From the NCBI RefSeq assembly GCF_034676545.1, contig NZ_JAUCBZ010000015.1, forward strand, positions 713,001-777,000: DNA of 64,000 nucleotides. Reading direction: 5' to 3'. The notes beneath the pieces were generated by a model. That model worked only from the letters and a program-made list of their open reading frames with translations, made no database searches and was not told the origin of the DNA. Below, in pieces: positions 25,483-34,707 of this stretch (its first letter is position 1; each line of letters starts with the position of its first letter). Both the position numbers and the translations under genes were made by a program. Source of the stretch: Pararhodobacter sp. GTDB lineage: Bacteria > Pseudomonadota > Alphaproteobacteria > Rhodobacterales > Rhodobacteraceae.

Positions 25483-26958
25483 CTAGAGGAATGCGGTTTC
25501 GTCAAAGCTTCGCAATTTGCGACTGTGGATGCGTTCCAGGGGCATCTCGCGCAGGTGCTCCATCGCGCGCACGCCAATCAGCAAATGCCGCGCGACCTGG
25601 GTCTTGTAGAAGGCGCTGGCCATGCCGGGCAGCTTGAGTTCCCCATGCAGCGGCTTGTCGGATACGCATAAAAGTGTGCCGTAGGGCACGCGGAACCGGA
25701 AGCCGTTGGCGGCGATGGTGGCGCTTTCCATGTCCAGCGCGATGGCGCGCGACTGGCTGAGGCGCTGGATCGGGCCGGTGACCTCGCGCAGCTCCCAGTT
25801 GCGGTTGTCAACGGTGGCGACGGTGCCGGTGCGCATGATGCGTTTGACCTCGTAGCCGTCCAGCGCGGCAATCTCGGCCACGGCGTCTTGCAGGGCGATC
25901 TGGATTTCGGCCAGCGCGGGGATCGGCACCCAGAGCGGCAGGTCGTCGTCCAGCACCTTGTCCTCGCGCAGATAGGCGTGGGCCAGAACGAAATCGCCCA
26001 GCGACTGCGAGTTGCGCAGGCCGGCGCAATGGCCGACCATCAGCCAGGCATGCGGGCGCAGCACGGCGATATGATCGGTGGCGGTCTTGGCGTTCGAGGG
26101 GCCGACGCCGATGTTGACCAGCGAGATCCCCTGCCCATTCGCGCGCTTGAGGTGATAGGCGGGCATCTGCGGCAGACGCGGCAGGGTGGGCAGTTCGGCC
26201 GAGGCTTTGGTGATGATCTCATTGCCCGGTCCGACAAAGGCGGTATAGCCGCTGTCGGGATCGGCCAGCATCTGACGGGCATAGACCTCGAATTCATCGA
26301 CATAGAATTGATAGTTGGTGAACAGGACGTGGTTCTGAAAATGCACCGGGTCGGTGGAGGTGTAATGCGAAAGGCGGGCCAGCGAATAATCCACGCGCTG
26401 CGCGGTGAACGGCGCCAGGGGGGCCGAGCCATCCGCGTTGCGCACGCTTTCGCCATTGGCGATTTCGTCGTTGGTGTTTGACAGGTCCGGCACGTCGAAC
26501 ACGTCGCGCAGCAGAAATGTCAGCTCGCCGCTGAGGACGATATCGCCGCGCGCGGCCATCGCGAAATGCACCGGAATCGGCGTGTCGGACTGGCCGATCA
26601 CCACCGGCTCATTGTGGTTCTTCAGCAAAAGGCCGATCTGCTGTTCCAGATAGTTCTTGAACAGGTCGGGCCGGGTCACGTTGCTGGCGTAGGTGCCGGG
26701 TTCGGGCACATAGCCATAGGCAAGGCGGCTGTCGGGGCGGTCAAAGGTCGTCGTTGTCACCCGGATTTCCGGATAGAACGCGCGGTAGCGGGCCGAGGGC
26801 TGCCCCTCGTCGATGACCTGTTGAAAGCGGCTGACCAGAAAGTCGATCGCCTCGGTGTAGAGCTCTAGCAGATGGGCGACGGCCTGCGCGGCATTGGTAA
26901 ACGAGCGCTGCTTGTGGGTCGGCGCGAATTCAATAGGAAGGGATCTGGATTTTTTCAT
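25483..26958 (-). CDS. amn: AMP nucleosidase
   Basis: 491 residues, close to the E. coli enzyme. It splits AMP into adenine and ribose 5-phosphate. The N-terminal AMN domain (TEAIDFLVSRFQQVIDEGQP, YPEIRVTT) precedes a C-terminal nucleoside-phosphorylase-like catalytic domain with ISLVNIGVGPSNAKTATDH and the MLVGHCAGLRNSQ-type MVGHCAGLRNSQSLGDFVLA stretch, and LDMESATIAANGFRFRVPYG. It helps control the adenylate pool. Divergent from leuB with a 344-base spacer. Confidence 0.95.
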   Translation of the reverse strand: MKKSRSLPIEFAPTHKQRSFTNAAQAVAHLLELYTEAIDFLVSRFQQVIDEGQPSARYRAFYPEIRVTTTTFDRPDSRLAYGYVPEPGTYASNVTRPDLFKNYLEQQIGLLLKNHNEPVVIGQSDTPIPVHFAMAARGDIVLSGELTFLLRDVFDVPDLSNTNDEIANGESVRNADGSAPLAPFTAQRVDYSLARLSHYTSTDPVHFQNHVLFTNYQFYVDEFEVYARQMLADPDSGYTAFVGPGNEIITKASAELPTLPRLPQMPAYHLKRANGQGISLVNIGVGPSNAKTATDHIAVLRPHAWLMVGHCAGLRNSQSLGDFVLAHAYLREDKVLDDDLPLWVPIPALAEIQIALQDAVAEIAALDGYEVKRIMRTGTVATVDNRNWELREVTGPIQRLSQSRAIALDMESATIAANGFRFRVPYGTLLCVSDKPLHGELKLPGMASAFYKTQVARHLLIGVRAMEHLREMPLERIHSRKLRSFDETAFL

Positions 26959-27302
26959 AGGGTTCTCACGTCAAATGCCAAACCCTCGCCGCCGCACGGA
27001 TGCGACAGGATCGAGACTGCGATGCAAAGAGGGGGCTGTGTTTCCATGGCGCAGAATGCCAGAGGATGCGAGGGAAGGAAAGAGGGCTGGGTTTTGCGAT
27101 TTGTGAGGCATCGCGAAATTGATACAGAAGGCGCAGAACCCCTTGATCGCCGCTGGCGGCATGAACACAACGCCGCACGCGATTTGCGACAGCCACAGAT
27201 GCGGACGCGGCAGGGGTCGCCCCCTGCGTCCGGCATTACCTTGACCAGCCGTCAGCGACAGGCTACGCCGCTGGCGCATCGCAAAACACAAGGGAGTCCA
27301 CC
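26959..27302. other. Intergenic region between amn and leuB
   Basis: 344 bases without a convincing gene. It should hold the divergent promoters of amn and leuB. At 27203-27231 is a GC-rich stem (CAGGGG/CCCCTG core, flanked by GGACGC/GCGTCC) about 70 bases before the leuB start; it has no T-run, so it is a weak candidate for leader control. I saw no leucine-rich leader peptide. Confidence 0.5.
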
Positions 27303-28406
27303 GTGGCCAATCCTTCACTTCTTATCCTCGCAGGCGACGGTATCGGGCCCGAGGTCATGGCCGAAGTCAAAAAGATCATCGGCTGGTTCGGCACCAAGCG
27401 CGGCATCACGTTTGACGTGTCCGAGGATCTGGTCGGCGGTTGCGCCTATGACGCGCACGGCACGCCTTTGACAGACTCCACGATGGCCAAGGCGCAAGCG
27501 GTGGACGCGGTGCTGCTGGGCGCGGTTGGCGGCCCGAAATACGACAAACTGGATTTCAGCGTGAAACCAGAACGCGGCTTGCTGCGGCTGCGCAAAGAGA
27601 TGGACCTGTTCTCGAACCTGCGCCCGGCCCAGTGTTTTGACGCCTTGGCCGATTTCTCGTCGCTGAAAAAGGATATCGTCGCCGGTCTGGATATCATGAT
27701 CGTGCGCGAATTGACCTCGGGCGTGTATTTCGGCGAGCCACGCGGCATTTTCACCGAAGGCAATGAGCGCGTCGGCATCAACACCCAGCGTTACACGGAA
27801 TCGGAAATCGCCCGCGTCGCGCGCTCGGCGTTTGAACTGGCCCGCAAGCGCGGCAACAAGGTCTGCTCGATGGAGAAGGCCAACGTCATGGAATCGGGCA
27901 TCCTGTGGCGCGAAGTGGTGCAGGAAATCCACGACAAGGAATACCCGGACGTGGAACTGAGCCACATGTATGCCGACAACGGCGCCATGCAGCTGGTGCG
28001 CAACCCCAAGCAATTCGACGTCATCGTCACCGACAACCTGTTCGGCGATCTGCTGTCCGATGCGGCGGCCATGTTGACCGGCAGCTTGGGCATGTTGCCC
28101 TCGGCGTCGCTGGGTCTGCCGATGGCCAACGGTCGCCCCAAGGCACTGTATGAGCCGGTGCATGGCTCGGCCCCGGATATTGCGGGCCAGGGCAAGGCCA
28201 ACCCGATCGCCTGCATCCTGTCGTTCGCGATGGCGCTGCGCTATTCCTTCGACATGGGCACCGAAGCCGATCAGGTCGAGGCAGCCGTGGAAAAGGTTCT
28301 GGCCGACGGTCTGCGCACCGCCGACCTGATGGGGCAAGATGGCGGCACCCCGGTGTCCACCACGCAGATGGGCGATGCGATCATCGCAGCCCTTGACGCG
28401 GCCTGA
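27303..28406 (+). CDS. leuB: 3-isopropylmalate dehydrogenase
   Basis: 367 residues, starting at a GTG (27303) after AGGGAG. It oxidises and decarboxylates 3-isopropylmalate with NAD+ in leucine synthesis. Family marks: LLILAGDGIGPEVMAEVKKI, LLRLRKEMDLFSNLRP (substrate-binding Arg residues), the catalytic Tyr/Lys region GINTQRYTESEIARVARSAF and MYADNGAMQL, and the metal-binding Asp in VIVTDNLFGDLLSDAAAML. leuC/leuD are not in this window. The convergent Na/Pi gene stop lies 34 bases beyond. Confidence 0.97.
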   Translation: MANPSLLILAGDGIGPEVMAEVKKIIGWFGTKRGITFDVSEDLVGGCAYDAHGTPLTDSTMAKAQAVDAVLLGAVGGPKYDKLDFSVKPERGLLRLRKEMDLFSNLRPAQCFDALADFSSLKKDIVAGLDIMIVRELTSGVYFGEPRGIFTEGNERVGINTQRYTESEIARVARSAFELARKRGNKVCSMEKANVMESGILWREVVQEIHDKEYPDVELSHMYADNGAMQLVRNPKQFDVIVTDNLFGDLLSDAAAMLTGSLGMLPSASLGLPMANGRPKALYEPVHGSAPDIAGQGKANPIACILSFAMALRYSFDMGTEADQVEAAVEKVLADGLRTADLMGQDGGTPVSTTQMGDAIIAALDAA

Positions 28407-28439
28407 TCGCACAATGAGCTTGGCACCGATCCCCGGGCG

Positions 28440-30059
28440 CTAGGGGGTCGGTGTCTCGTCGTCGTGCACCTCCAAGCGATCCGCCAACGACTGTTCCGGC
28501 GTCTCGCTGGCGGCCTGTTCGCGATAGTGCAGGATCCGCGCGGCGTTGTGCGCCGTGCGGTGCAGCCAGCGCATCGACGCTGTCAGATCGAACACCCCCG
28601 CCGCGCTGACCAAACCGACCCGTTCCCGCATCAGCGCAGAGCGGCGCAGCGTTGCTGTGCGGCCTTTGATCAGTTGTTCCAGCCGCTGCATCTCGGCGGC
28701 GTTCATGCCGGCACCCTCAATCGAGGCGCGCCGCGCTGCCGCGCCCAGCGCGCGGGCGGGTCTGCGCAGAACCGGATCGCCCAGCAGCGGCATCATGTGC
28801 GCCTCGGCCATGAGTTGATGCGCCAAACGCCCCAGATGGTCGATCAGGTGCAGCAGCGCGGCATAGCGGTTGCGCGCCTGCGGGTCATCCGCCGGGATCT
28901 GGATGCGGGCCAGATACTCCCGGACCTCATCCAACGCCTGCTCAAGCCGCAAGGTAGGCGCAGCGCTGTGGATCGTGCGTGCCTCGGGGTGCAGGTTGGT
29001 GCCCAGCGTTGCAAACAACGCACCGGCAATGGCGTTGGCGCTGGACAGGGTGGCATCCATCGCCGCCTGTGGGTCGCGCAACAAATGGGTGTGCAGCGCC
29101 GCCGTCAGGGACGGGCCGCCACCGGGGATCAAACGACCGATCATTCGGGCGAAGGGCTCTGTCACGGGAAGCATCAGCAGCATCGCCACCACGCTCAGCG
29201 CGGTGAAAAACACCACCAGAACCAAGGGGTCCTCGGCGGGCATCAAGGATGACAACACCGGCACCACAAACCCCATCGAAACAAAGCCCAGAGCGCCGAT
29301 CAAGGCGCTGAACACGGTATGCGCCAGGGCCGTGCGTTTCATGTCCGCCGTGCCGCCCAGCGCCGCGAGGATCCCGGTAAAGGTTGTGCCGACCTTCATG
29401 CCGATCACCAGCGCGACCGCCTGCGCCAGCGTCACCGAGCCGGCCGACAGCAGCACCAGAACCGCCGCCATCCCGGCCCCTGACGACTGGATCACCACCG
29501 TCAGCACCAGCCCCGCGGCGACCAGCCACAGCCGACCGATCAGGGTATCCGGCGGCAGGCGATCCGGGGTCAGCCAGGACTCGGCGCCGTCCACGGCCTG
29601 TTGCATCATGTCGAGGCCGATGAACACGATGCTGAACCCGGCCAGCATCAAGCCGATCCGCGACCAGCGACCCTTGCCCGCCAGATGCAGCAGCACCGAC
29701 AGCAACAACAGCGGCATCGCCACCGCGCCCAACTGGAACTTGAGGCCGACAATCGCGACAATCCACCCCATCATCGTCGAGCCGATATTCGCGCCATAGA
29801 TCACCCCGATGGCCTGCGCGAAGGTCATCATGCCCGCACCGACAAAGCCGATCACGGTGACCAGTGTGGCCGACGAGGATTGCGTCAGCGCCGTGGTCAG
29901 CGCACCCGCCACCGCGCCCGTCAACGGAGATTTGGTGAAGCGGCTGATAACGCCCCGAACCTGACGGCTGGACAGTTGACGCAAGGCGTCCGTGAGCACG
30001 AGCATTCCGAACAGGAACAACCCAAGCCCCCCGGAGAGCAGCAGTATCTGTGCCGTCAT
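28440..30059 (-). CDS. Na/Pi cotransporter family protein with PhoU-like tail
   Basis: 539 residues from the ATG at 30059 (AGGAGG upstream). Two Na/Pi repeats with about eight to nine membrane helices carry the signature QSSSATLVTVIGFVGAG and its second copy QSSGAGMAAVLVLLSAG; a helical PhoU-like domain occupies the last 200 residues. Such NptA/YjbB proteins move phosphate, mostly outwards in bacteria; direction here is unknown. Convergent with leuB. Confidence 0.9.
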   Translation of the reverse strand: MTAQILLLSGGLGLFLFGMLVLTDALRQLSSRQVRGVISRFTKSPLTGAVAGALTTALTQSSSATLVTVIGFVGAGMMTFAQAIGVIYGANIGSTMMGWIVAIVGLKFQLGAVAMPLLLLSVLLHLAGKGRWSRIGLMLAGFSIVFIGLDMMQQAVDGAESWLTPDRLPPDTLIGRLWLVAAGLVLTVVIQSSGAGMAAVLVLLSAGSVTLAQAVALVIGMKVGTTFTGILAALGGTADMKRTALAHTVFSALIGALGFVSMGFVVPVLSSLMPAEDPLVLVVFFTALSVVAMLLMLPVTEPFARMIGRLIPGGGPSLTAALHTHLLRDPQAAMDATLSSANAIAGALFATLGTNLHPEARTIHSAAPTLRLEQALDEVREYLARIQIPADDPQARNRYAALLHLIDHLGRLAHQLMAEAHMMPLLGDPVLRRPARALGAAARRASIEGAGMNAAEMQRLEQLIKGRTATLRRSALMRERVGLVSAAGVFDLTASMRWLHRTAHNAARILHYREQAASETPEQSLADRLEVHDDETPTP

Positions 30060-30233
30060 GGGGCACCTCCTGAGCACTCTATGCCCGGTAAAGAGCGTGT
30101 TTTCAACAGACTGACAAAATTGCGCGGGGTGTTACGGGTTGGTCAGACGATGCGCCATGTTCAGGGATTTGAAGAACCAACATTCGGGCTTACACTCATG
30201 TCGTTTTTCAAACATTTACCGAGAGGACGTATC

Positions 30234-30683
30234 ATGCGGTTTACGAATTTCTTGATCCCCCTGACGCTGAGCCTGTTTTTGGGTGCAACGCTGTCAGCCC
30301 AAACCCCCGCCCCGGTGGCCAACCCGCGCGAGGCCGTTGACGTGATGATTGCCGCCGTTACCGCGCGTGATGCCGACGCGATTGCGGGGCTGTATGCCGA
30401 AGACGGGATCCTCTTGGGCGCTGGTCGCCCGGTTGTTGCAGGGCGCGCGGCTATTCGCGATGCCTGGCTGCAAAATTTCGCCAGCGGGTACTCGGTTCTG
30501 GAGGTCGCGCGCCCGCGCACCGAACGCGGCGCAGATCGTGCGGCAATGGTGTTTGTGTGGCGCGCGACGATTCAGCCAAATGGACAGGCCGCTCAATATG
30601 TGAACGGCCGGTCGATGCTGTATTTCACCCATGACGAGGGTGGCTGGCTGATCTCAGCCGACATGTGGCAGCCTGTTCCCTGA
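30234..30683 (+). CDS. SnoaL/DUF4440-like exported protein
   Basis: 149 residues from the ATG at 30234 with GAGAGGA upstream. A clear Sec signal (LIPLTLSLFLGATLSAQ, cut after residue about 21) is followed by a single NTF2/SnoaL-like domain (AVDVMIAAVTARDADAIAGLYAEDG, WLISADMWQPVP), the SgcJ/EcaC group. These act as small-molecule-binding or isomerase-like domains; the function of periplasmic members is not known. Divergent from the Na/Pi gene with a 174-base spacer and convergent with the thiolase gene, 4 bases apart. Confidence 0.82.
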   Translation: MRFTNFLIPLTLSLFLGATLSAQTPAPVANPREAVDVMIAAVTARDADAIAGLYAEDGILLGAGRPVVAGRAAIRDAWLQNFASGYSVLEVARPRTERGADRAAMVFVWRATIQPNGQAAQYVNGRSMLYFTHDEGGWLISADMWQPVP

Positions 30684-30687
30684 GGGC

Positions 30688-31866
30688 TTAGGGGCGCTCG
30701 ATGGCAATCGCCGTACCCTCGCCGCCACCAATGCAAATCGCCGCCACGCCGCGCTTGAGGCCACGGTTCTCGAGCGCGTGCAGCAGCGTCACGATGATCC
30801 GCGCCCCCGAGGCCCCGATGGGGTGACCCAAGGCACAGGCGCCGCCATTCACGTTCATCTTCTCGCGCGGGATGTTCATCTCGTGCATGAAGGCCATCGG
30901 CACCACGGCAAAAGCCTCGTTGACCTCCCACAGATCAACCGAGTCGACCGACCATCCCAGCCGATCCAGCAGCGCCTTGGCTGCGGGCACCGGGGCCGTC
31001 GAGAACCAAGCCGGGTCTTGCGCGTGGCTGGTATGACCGCGGATCGTCGCGCGGATCGTCGCGCCCAGACCTTCGGCCGCCTCGCGTGAGGCCATCACCA
31101 GTGCCGCCGCGCCGTCGGAAATCGACGATGAATTCGCCGCCGTGACCGTGCCATTCTTGCGAAACGCGGGCTTGAGCGTGGGGATCTTTTCCGGCCGCGC
31201 CGTGCCGGGTTGCTCATCGATGCTGATTGTCACCTCGCCTTTGCGGGTGTGGATCGTCACCGCGGCGATCTCGCCATCAAAAGCGCCATCGCCCTGCGCC
31301 GCCAGAGCGTTGGTCAATGACCCCAGCGCGTAATCATCCTGCGCCTCGCGCGTGAACTGGTATTTCTCGGCGCAATCCTCGGCGAAGGTGCCCATCAGGC
31401 GGCCTTTTTCATAGGCGTCCTCAAGCCCGTCAAGGAACATATGGTCCATCACCTGACCATGCCCCAGCCGCGCGCCACCGCGCATCTTGGGCAGCAGATA
31501 GGGCGCTTCGCTCATGCTTTCCATACCACCGGCGACCATGATCCCGGTTGCGCCCAGCGCGATCTGATCATGCGCGATCATCGCCGCCTTCATGCCCGAG
31601 CCGCACATCTTGTTCAGCGTTGTGGCTGGCACGTTCTGGCGCAGACCCGCCTTGAACCCGGCTTGCCGCGCGGGGGCTTGGCCTTGTCCCGCGGGCAAGA
31701 CACAACCCATCAGCAGTTCCTCGATGACATCCGGCGATACCCCGGCGCTCTCGATTGCAGCCGCAATTGCCGTACCGCCCAGATCTGCCGCCGGAACCCC
31801 TGAGAATACGCCCTGAAACCCCCCCATTGCCGTGCGTGCAGCGCCGATGATAACAACGTCCGCCAT
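30688..31866 (-). CDS. Acetyl-CoA acetyltransferase (thiolase)
   Basis: 392 residues from the ATG at 31866 (GGGAGAG upstream). It condenses two acetyl-CoA to acetoacetyl-CoA or the reverse. The active-site Cys88 lies in TTLNKMCGSGMKAA; the C-terminal GGACALGHPIGASGARI supplies the catalytic His and IGGGEGTAIAI the second Cys region (here CIGGGEG). No phaB or other PHB gene adjoins it, so it could be a PhaA, AtoB or a longer-chain thiolase. Convergent with the SnoaL-like gene, divergent from the STAS gene. Confidence 0.93.
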   Translation of the reverse strand: MADVVIIGAARTAMGGFQGVFSGVPAADLGGTAIAAAIESAGVSPDVIEELLMGCVLPAGQGQAPARQAGFKAGLRQNVPATTLNKMCGSGMKAAMIAHDQIALGATGIMVAGGMESMSEAPYLLPKMRGGARLGHGQVMDHMFLDGLEDAYEKGRLMGTFAEDCAEKYQFTREAQDDYALGSLTNALAAQGDGAFDGEIAAVTIHTRKGEVTISIDEQPGTARPEKIPTLKPAFRKNGTVTAANSSSISDGAAALVMASREAAEGLGATIRATIRGHTSHAQDPAWFSTAPVPAAKALLDRLGWSVDSVDLWEVNEAFAVVPMAFMHEMNIPREKMNVNGGACALGHPIGASGARIIVTLLHALENRGLKRGVAAICIGGGEGTAIAIERP

Positions 31867-31949
31867 GAGTCTCTCCCTTGGTTGTGAACCTTTTATCAAG
31901 ACTTAGCCCCTACCGTCCTAAAGGAACAGACCGGAAAACGGAGGGTTTC

Positions 31950-32285
31950 GTGGATATCACCACGCATCACGCAGGGTCAGTCCTGATCATCACCGTCGCG
32001 GATAGCCGGGTTGACGCATCCGTGGCCATCGACTTCAAGGAAAGCGTCCGCAGCGCCGCGCAAGAGGGGGGCGGCACGGTCGTTCTCGATCTGTCCAATG
32101 TCACCTTTCTGGACAGCAGCGGCCTGGGGGCCGTGGTTGCGGTCATGAAACTGCTGGGCAAGGATCGACCGCTGGAGTTGGCGGGCCTGACGCCGCCCGT
32201 CGCCAAGGTGTTTCGCCTCACGCGCATGGATAGCATCTTCACCATCCACGATCAGGTGCCGTCCGGCCTCAAGGCTGTCGGATGA
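31950..32285 (+). CDS. STAS-domain anti-anti-sigma factor
   Basis: 111 residues from the GTG at 31950 (VDITTHHAGS, with GGAGGG upstream); in-frame frames further up are probably untranslated. A single STAS domain with the phosphorylatable serine in NVTFLDSSGLGAV (Ser56). These proteins are released from or bound by an RsbW-type kinase when phosphorylated. The next gene is that kinase type and overlaps by 4 bases (ATGA), so the two make a partner-switch pair. No sigma factor or PP2C phosphatase gene is nearby. Confidence 0.88.
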   Translation: MDITTHHAGSVLIITVADSRVDASVAIDFKESVRSAAQEGGGTVVLDLSNVTFLDSSGLGAVVAVMKLLGKDRPLELAGLTPPVAKVFRLTRMDSIFTIHDQVPSGLKAVG

Positions 32286-32776
32286 ACTTGGGGCCAAGGG
32301 GAATTGCCATGGGATCACCGTCCAACCCGTCTGGAGGGGCGTCAGCAAACAGCGCCATGTTCGCGCGCAATTTCATGGCGGGTGACAGGGCGACAAGACG
32401 GGTGCTCGAGGATCTCATGGAAAGGCTGAAACAGGCAGGCGTCGGTGGTGACGATCTGGCAACGATCGAGCTGATCCTTGCCGAGGCGCTCAACAACGTC
32501 GTCGAACACGCCTACGCCGACGCGCCCGGCCAGGTAGAGCTGTCGGTGGAGCGGCTTCAAAGCGGGTTGTCGTGCCGAATCAGCGATACCGGCCGACCGA
32601 TGCCCGATGGTGACGCGCCGGACCCGCCACTGCCGGTCATTGCGCCGCCGACCGATATTCCCGAAGGCGGATTCGGCTGGCACATCATTCGCTGCCTGAC
32701 GACCGACCTGACCTATTGCCGCGATGGCCCGCGAAACACGCTGTCAATGCTGGTGCCGTTGTCCGATCTCGACTGA
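32282..32776 (+). CDS. RsbW/SpoIIAB-like anti-sigma kinase (HATPase_c)
   Basis: 164 residues, start overlapping the STAS stop. A single GHKL ATPase domain: N-box IELILAEALNNVVEHAYAD (about residues 60-78), G1 box ISDTGRPMPDG, G2 region FGWHIIRCLTTDL. It lacks the histidine dimerisation domain of sensor kinases, so it acts as a Ser/Thr protein kinase on its STAS partner. An extension of about 30 residues precedes the domain. The switch target (a sigma factor or another protein) is not encoded here. Confidence 0.85.
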   Translation: MNLGPRGIAMGSPSNPSGGASANSAMFARNFMAGDRATRRVLEDLMERLKQAGVGGDDLATIELILAEALNNVVEHAYADAPGQVELSVERLQSGLSCRISDTGRPMPDGDAPDPPLPVIAPPTDIPEGGFGWHIIRCLTTDLTYCRDGPRNTLSMLVPLSDLD

Positions 32777-32810
32777 ACGCACCGGGTGATGGCCCTGTGG
32801 GGGCGGCGCG

Positions 32811-33149
32811 TCAGTTCAACTGGACTTGCAACGGGTAGAACCCGTCCTGAAAATCGCCGAACAAATCGGCAAGATCCGGATGGTCCACCGGCTCACCCGT
32901 ATCATCCGCCACCAGGTTCTGCTCGGATACATAGGCCACATAGTAGCTGTTCTCATTCTCGGCCAGCAGGTGATAAAACGGCTGATCTTTATGCGGGCGG
33001 CTCTCTTCCGGGATGGCGTCATACCACTCTTGCGTGTTGGTAAAGATGGCGTCCACGTCAAACACCACACCCCGAAAGGGATGCTTGCGGTGCCGGACGA
33101 CCTGCCCCAGCTGAAATTTCGCCTGAGTTCTGAGCATAGATTCATTCAT
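32811..33149 (-). CDS. hspQ: Heat shock protein HspQ
   Basis: 112 residues from the ATG at 33149 (other starts at 33155 and 33137 are possible). HspQ binds hemimethylated oriC DNA and is a specificity enhancer for Lon. The family is recognisable from FQLGQVVRHRKHPFRGVVFDVDAIF, YHLLAENENSYYVAYVSEQNLV and the end FGDFQDGFYPLQVQLN. Convergent with the RsbW-like gene, 34 bases apart. Confidence 0.93.
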   Translation of the reverse strand: MNESMLRTQAKFQLGQVVRHRKHPFRGVVFDVDAIFTNTQEWYDAIPEESRPHKDQPFYHLLAENENSYYVAYVSEQNLVADDTGEPVDHPDLADLFGDFQDGFYPLQVQLN

Positions 33150-33364
33150 AACCACGCTTTCTAACGCGAGTCATGGGGGCGCGTCCATACGGTCGGCGCC
33201 GTCGACATGGAAACAGTGTGGTGAAAGATGGCGAAAATGAGGCCGGCTTGCGAGAATTTCTTGTGTTTCTGCGACAAGACACTCGTTTTTTATCGCAAAG
33301 GCGTTTCCTCAAATCCGTTTTTCCGGTAGTGAAAGAAAAAACAAAAGACTACCGAGGCAGATCT

Positions 33365-33949
33365 ATGAGCAATATTTTCCGTTTATTGGCGGTCGTTATG
33401 CTGCTGGCGTCCTGTGGCGGTCGTGAACAAACGGCGCCGCGAAATCTGGATGATGCCTGCGCGCTTTCGCAGGAGCGCCCTGCATATTTCCGCGCAATGC
33501 GCAGAACCGAGCGGAACTGGTCAGTTCCTGTGCCGGTGCAAATGGCGATCATCCACGCCGAGAGCCGCTTTGACGGCGATGCGCGGACCCCGCATCAATA
33601 CGCGCTGGGCGTCATCCCTTTGGGCCGCCAGTCCTCGGCCTTCGGCTATGGTCAGGCGCTCGACGGAACCTGGGAAGAATACCAGCAGATCACGCGCAAT
33701 CATCGCGCAGAACGCGATGATATCGACGATGCCACGGATTTCATCGGCTGGTACGCGCGCGAGGCGTACGAACGCAACAGCATCCTGCCAACGGATGCCC
33801 GCAATCTGTATCTCTCGTATCACGAAGGACACGCGGGTTACCGGCGCGGCAGTTACAACGCAAAGCCGTGGCTGGTCCAGCTCTCGGGCCGGGTTGCCGA
33901 ACGCGCCGCCATGTATGATGCGCAATTGCGAAGCTGCGGACGTCGATAA
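33365..33949 (+). CDS. Lipoprotein with lytic-transglycosylase (SLT-like) domain
   Basis: 194 residues. The lipobox LLASC (Cys about residue 18) follows a hydrophobic signal. The domain has the catalytic-Glu motif QMAIIHAESRFDG and a GYGQALDGTWEEYQ region, then a C-terminal YLSYHEGHAGY. This is the small EnvC/EtgA-like SLT lipoprotein of alphaproteobacteria, predicted to cut peptidoglycan at the outer-membrane side. The ATG at 33365 is preceded by GAGGCAG. Convergent with lolA, 7 bases apart. Confidence 0.82.
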   Translation: MSNIFRLLAVVMLLASCGGREQTAPRNLDDACALSQERPAYFRAMRRTERNWSVPVPVQMAIIHAESRFDGDARTPHQYALGVIPLGRQSSAFGYGQALDGTWEEYQQITRNHRAERDDIDDATDFIGWYAREAYERNSILPTDARNLYLSYHEGHAGYRRGSYNAKPWLVQLSGRVAERAAMYDAQLRSCGRR

Positions 33950-33956
33950 ATCGCCG

Positions 33957-34574
33957 TTACCGGTCTGTCCGAATCCCGCGACGTTGCAATTCCGAGTCGA
34001 GGTTGAACAGGAGTGACCCCAAAGAGACACCTGTGCGCAGCGTGCCCAGGATCACCGTGGTTTCGACCCCGGTGTCATCGGTCACGATCCACTGCCGCAA
34101 CTCGGTGGGGTTGGCACTGAACACAAGGCGAATATTGCCGTATTCAGGATGCTCGGGGTCTTGCGCGACAACGCTGGTGGTCGGCCCATCCTCATAATGG
34201 CCCACGACCATGCGGCCACGGCCAAGGTTGACGGTATCATCCAGAATCAGCGCCAAGGGTGTGCGCGCCAAAGGGTACGAGGACGGCCCGGCATTTGAGC
34301 GCGCATCAAAGATATTCACCGACCCGGCCGTCGCCAGAACCAGCGTTGGATCGGGCGCGGCGTATTCAAACCGAATGCGGCCCGGGCGATGGATCATCAG
34401 CCGCCCGGTTGACAGCGTGCCGTCCGGGTTCACCTGCGTGAAATCCGCCTCGGCGGTGCGGAACGAATTGAAATAACGCGATATCTCGGACAGAGAAATC
34501 GGCGCGGCGGTGGCCGGGCCCACCAGCATCGCGGGGGTCAGGAACACAAGAGCAAGGAGGGTACGAATTTTCAT
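33957..34574 (-). CDS. lolA: Outer-membrane lipoprotein carrier LolA
   Basis: 205 residues from the ATG at 34574. A Sec signal (LLALVFLTPAMLVGPATAA) is followed by the beta-sandwich domain with SRYFNSFRTAEADFTQVNPDG and IRFEYAAPDPTLVLATAGS. LolA carries lipoproteins across the periplasm. Length and the missing tight carboxyl end fit the alphaproteobacterial type. Convergent with the SLT lipoprotein gene. Confidence 0.9.
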   Translation of the reverse strand: MKIRTLLALVFLTPAMLVGPATAAPISLSEISRYFNSFRTAEADFTQVNPDGTLSTGRLMIHRPGRIRFEYAAPDPTLVLATAGSVNIFDARSNAGPSSYPLARTPLALILDDTVNLGRGRMVVGHYEDGPTTSVVAQDPEHPEYGNIRLVFSANPTELRQWIVTDDTGVETTVILGTLRTGVSLGSLLFNLDSELQRRGIRTDR

Positions 34575-34658
34575 AAGCTGGTTGATACCGTGTCCTGACG
34601 CGCGCTGCACGTCTCAAACTGTTCACGCGCAAACACATCGCCGCGAGAGCAAACAAAA

Positions 34659-34688
34659 ACCCGCCCGCAAATTCTTGCGCAGGCGGGT
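34659..34688 (-). terminator. Terminator after the peroxiredoxin gene
   Basis: ACCCGCC/GGCGGGT outer stem with an inner CGCAA/TTGCG stem, about 19 bases past the stop of the peroxiredoxin; on the minus strand it is followed by TTTTGTTTG. Confidence 0.8.
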
Positions 34689-34707
34689 CAGGGCATCAGT
34701 TACTTGC

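Noticed and set aside
27315..28412. A 365-codon minus-strand frame over leuB
   Set aside because: Antisense shadow with biased composition and no known domain.
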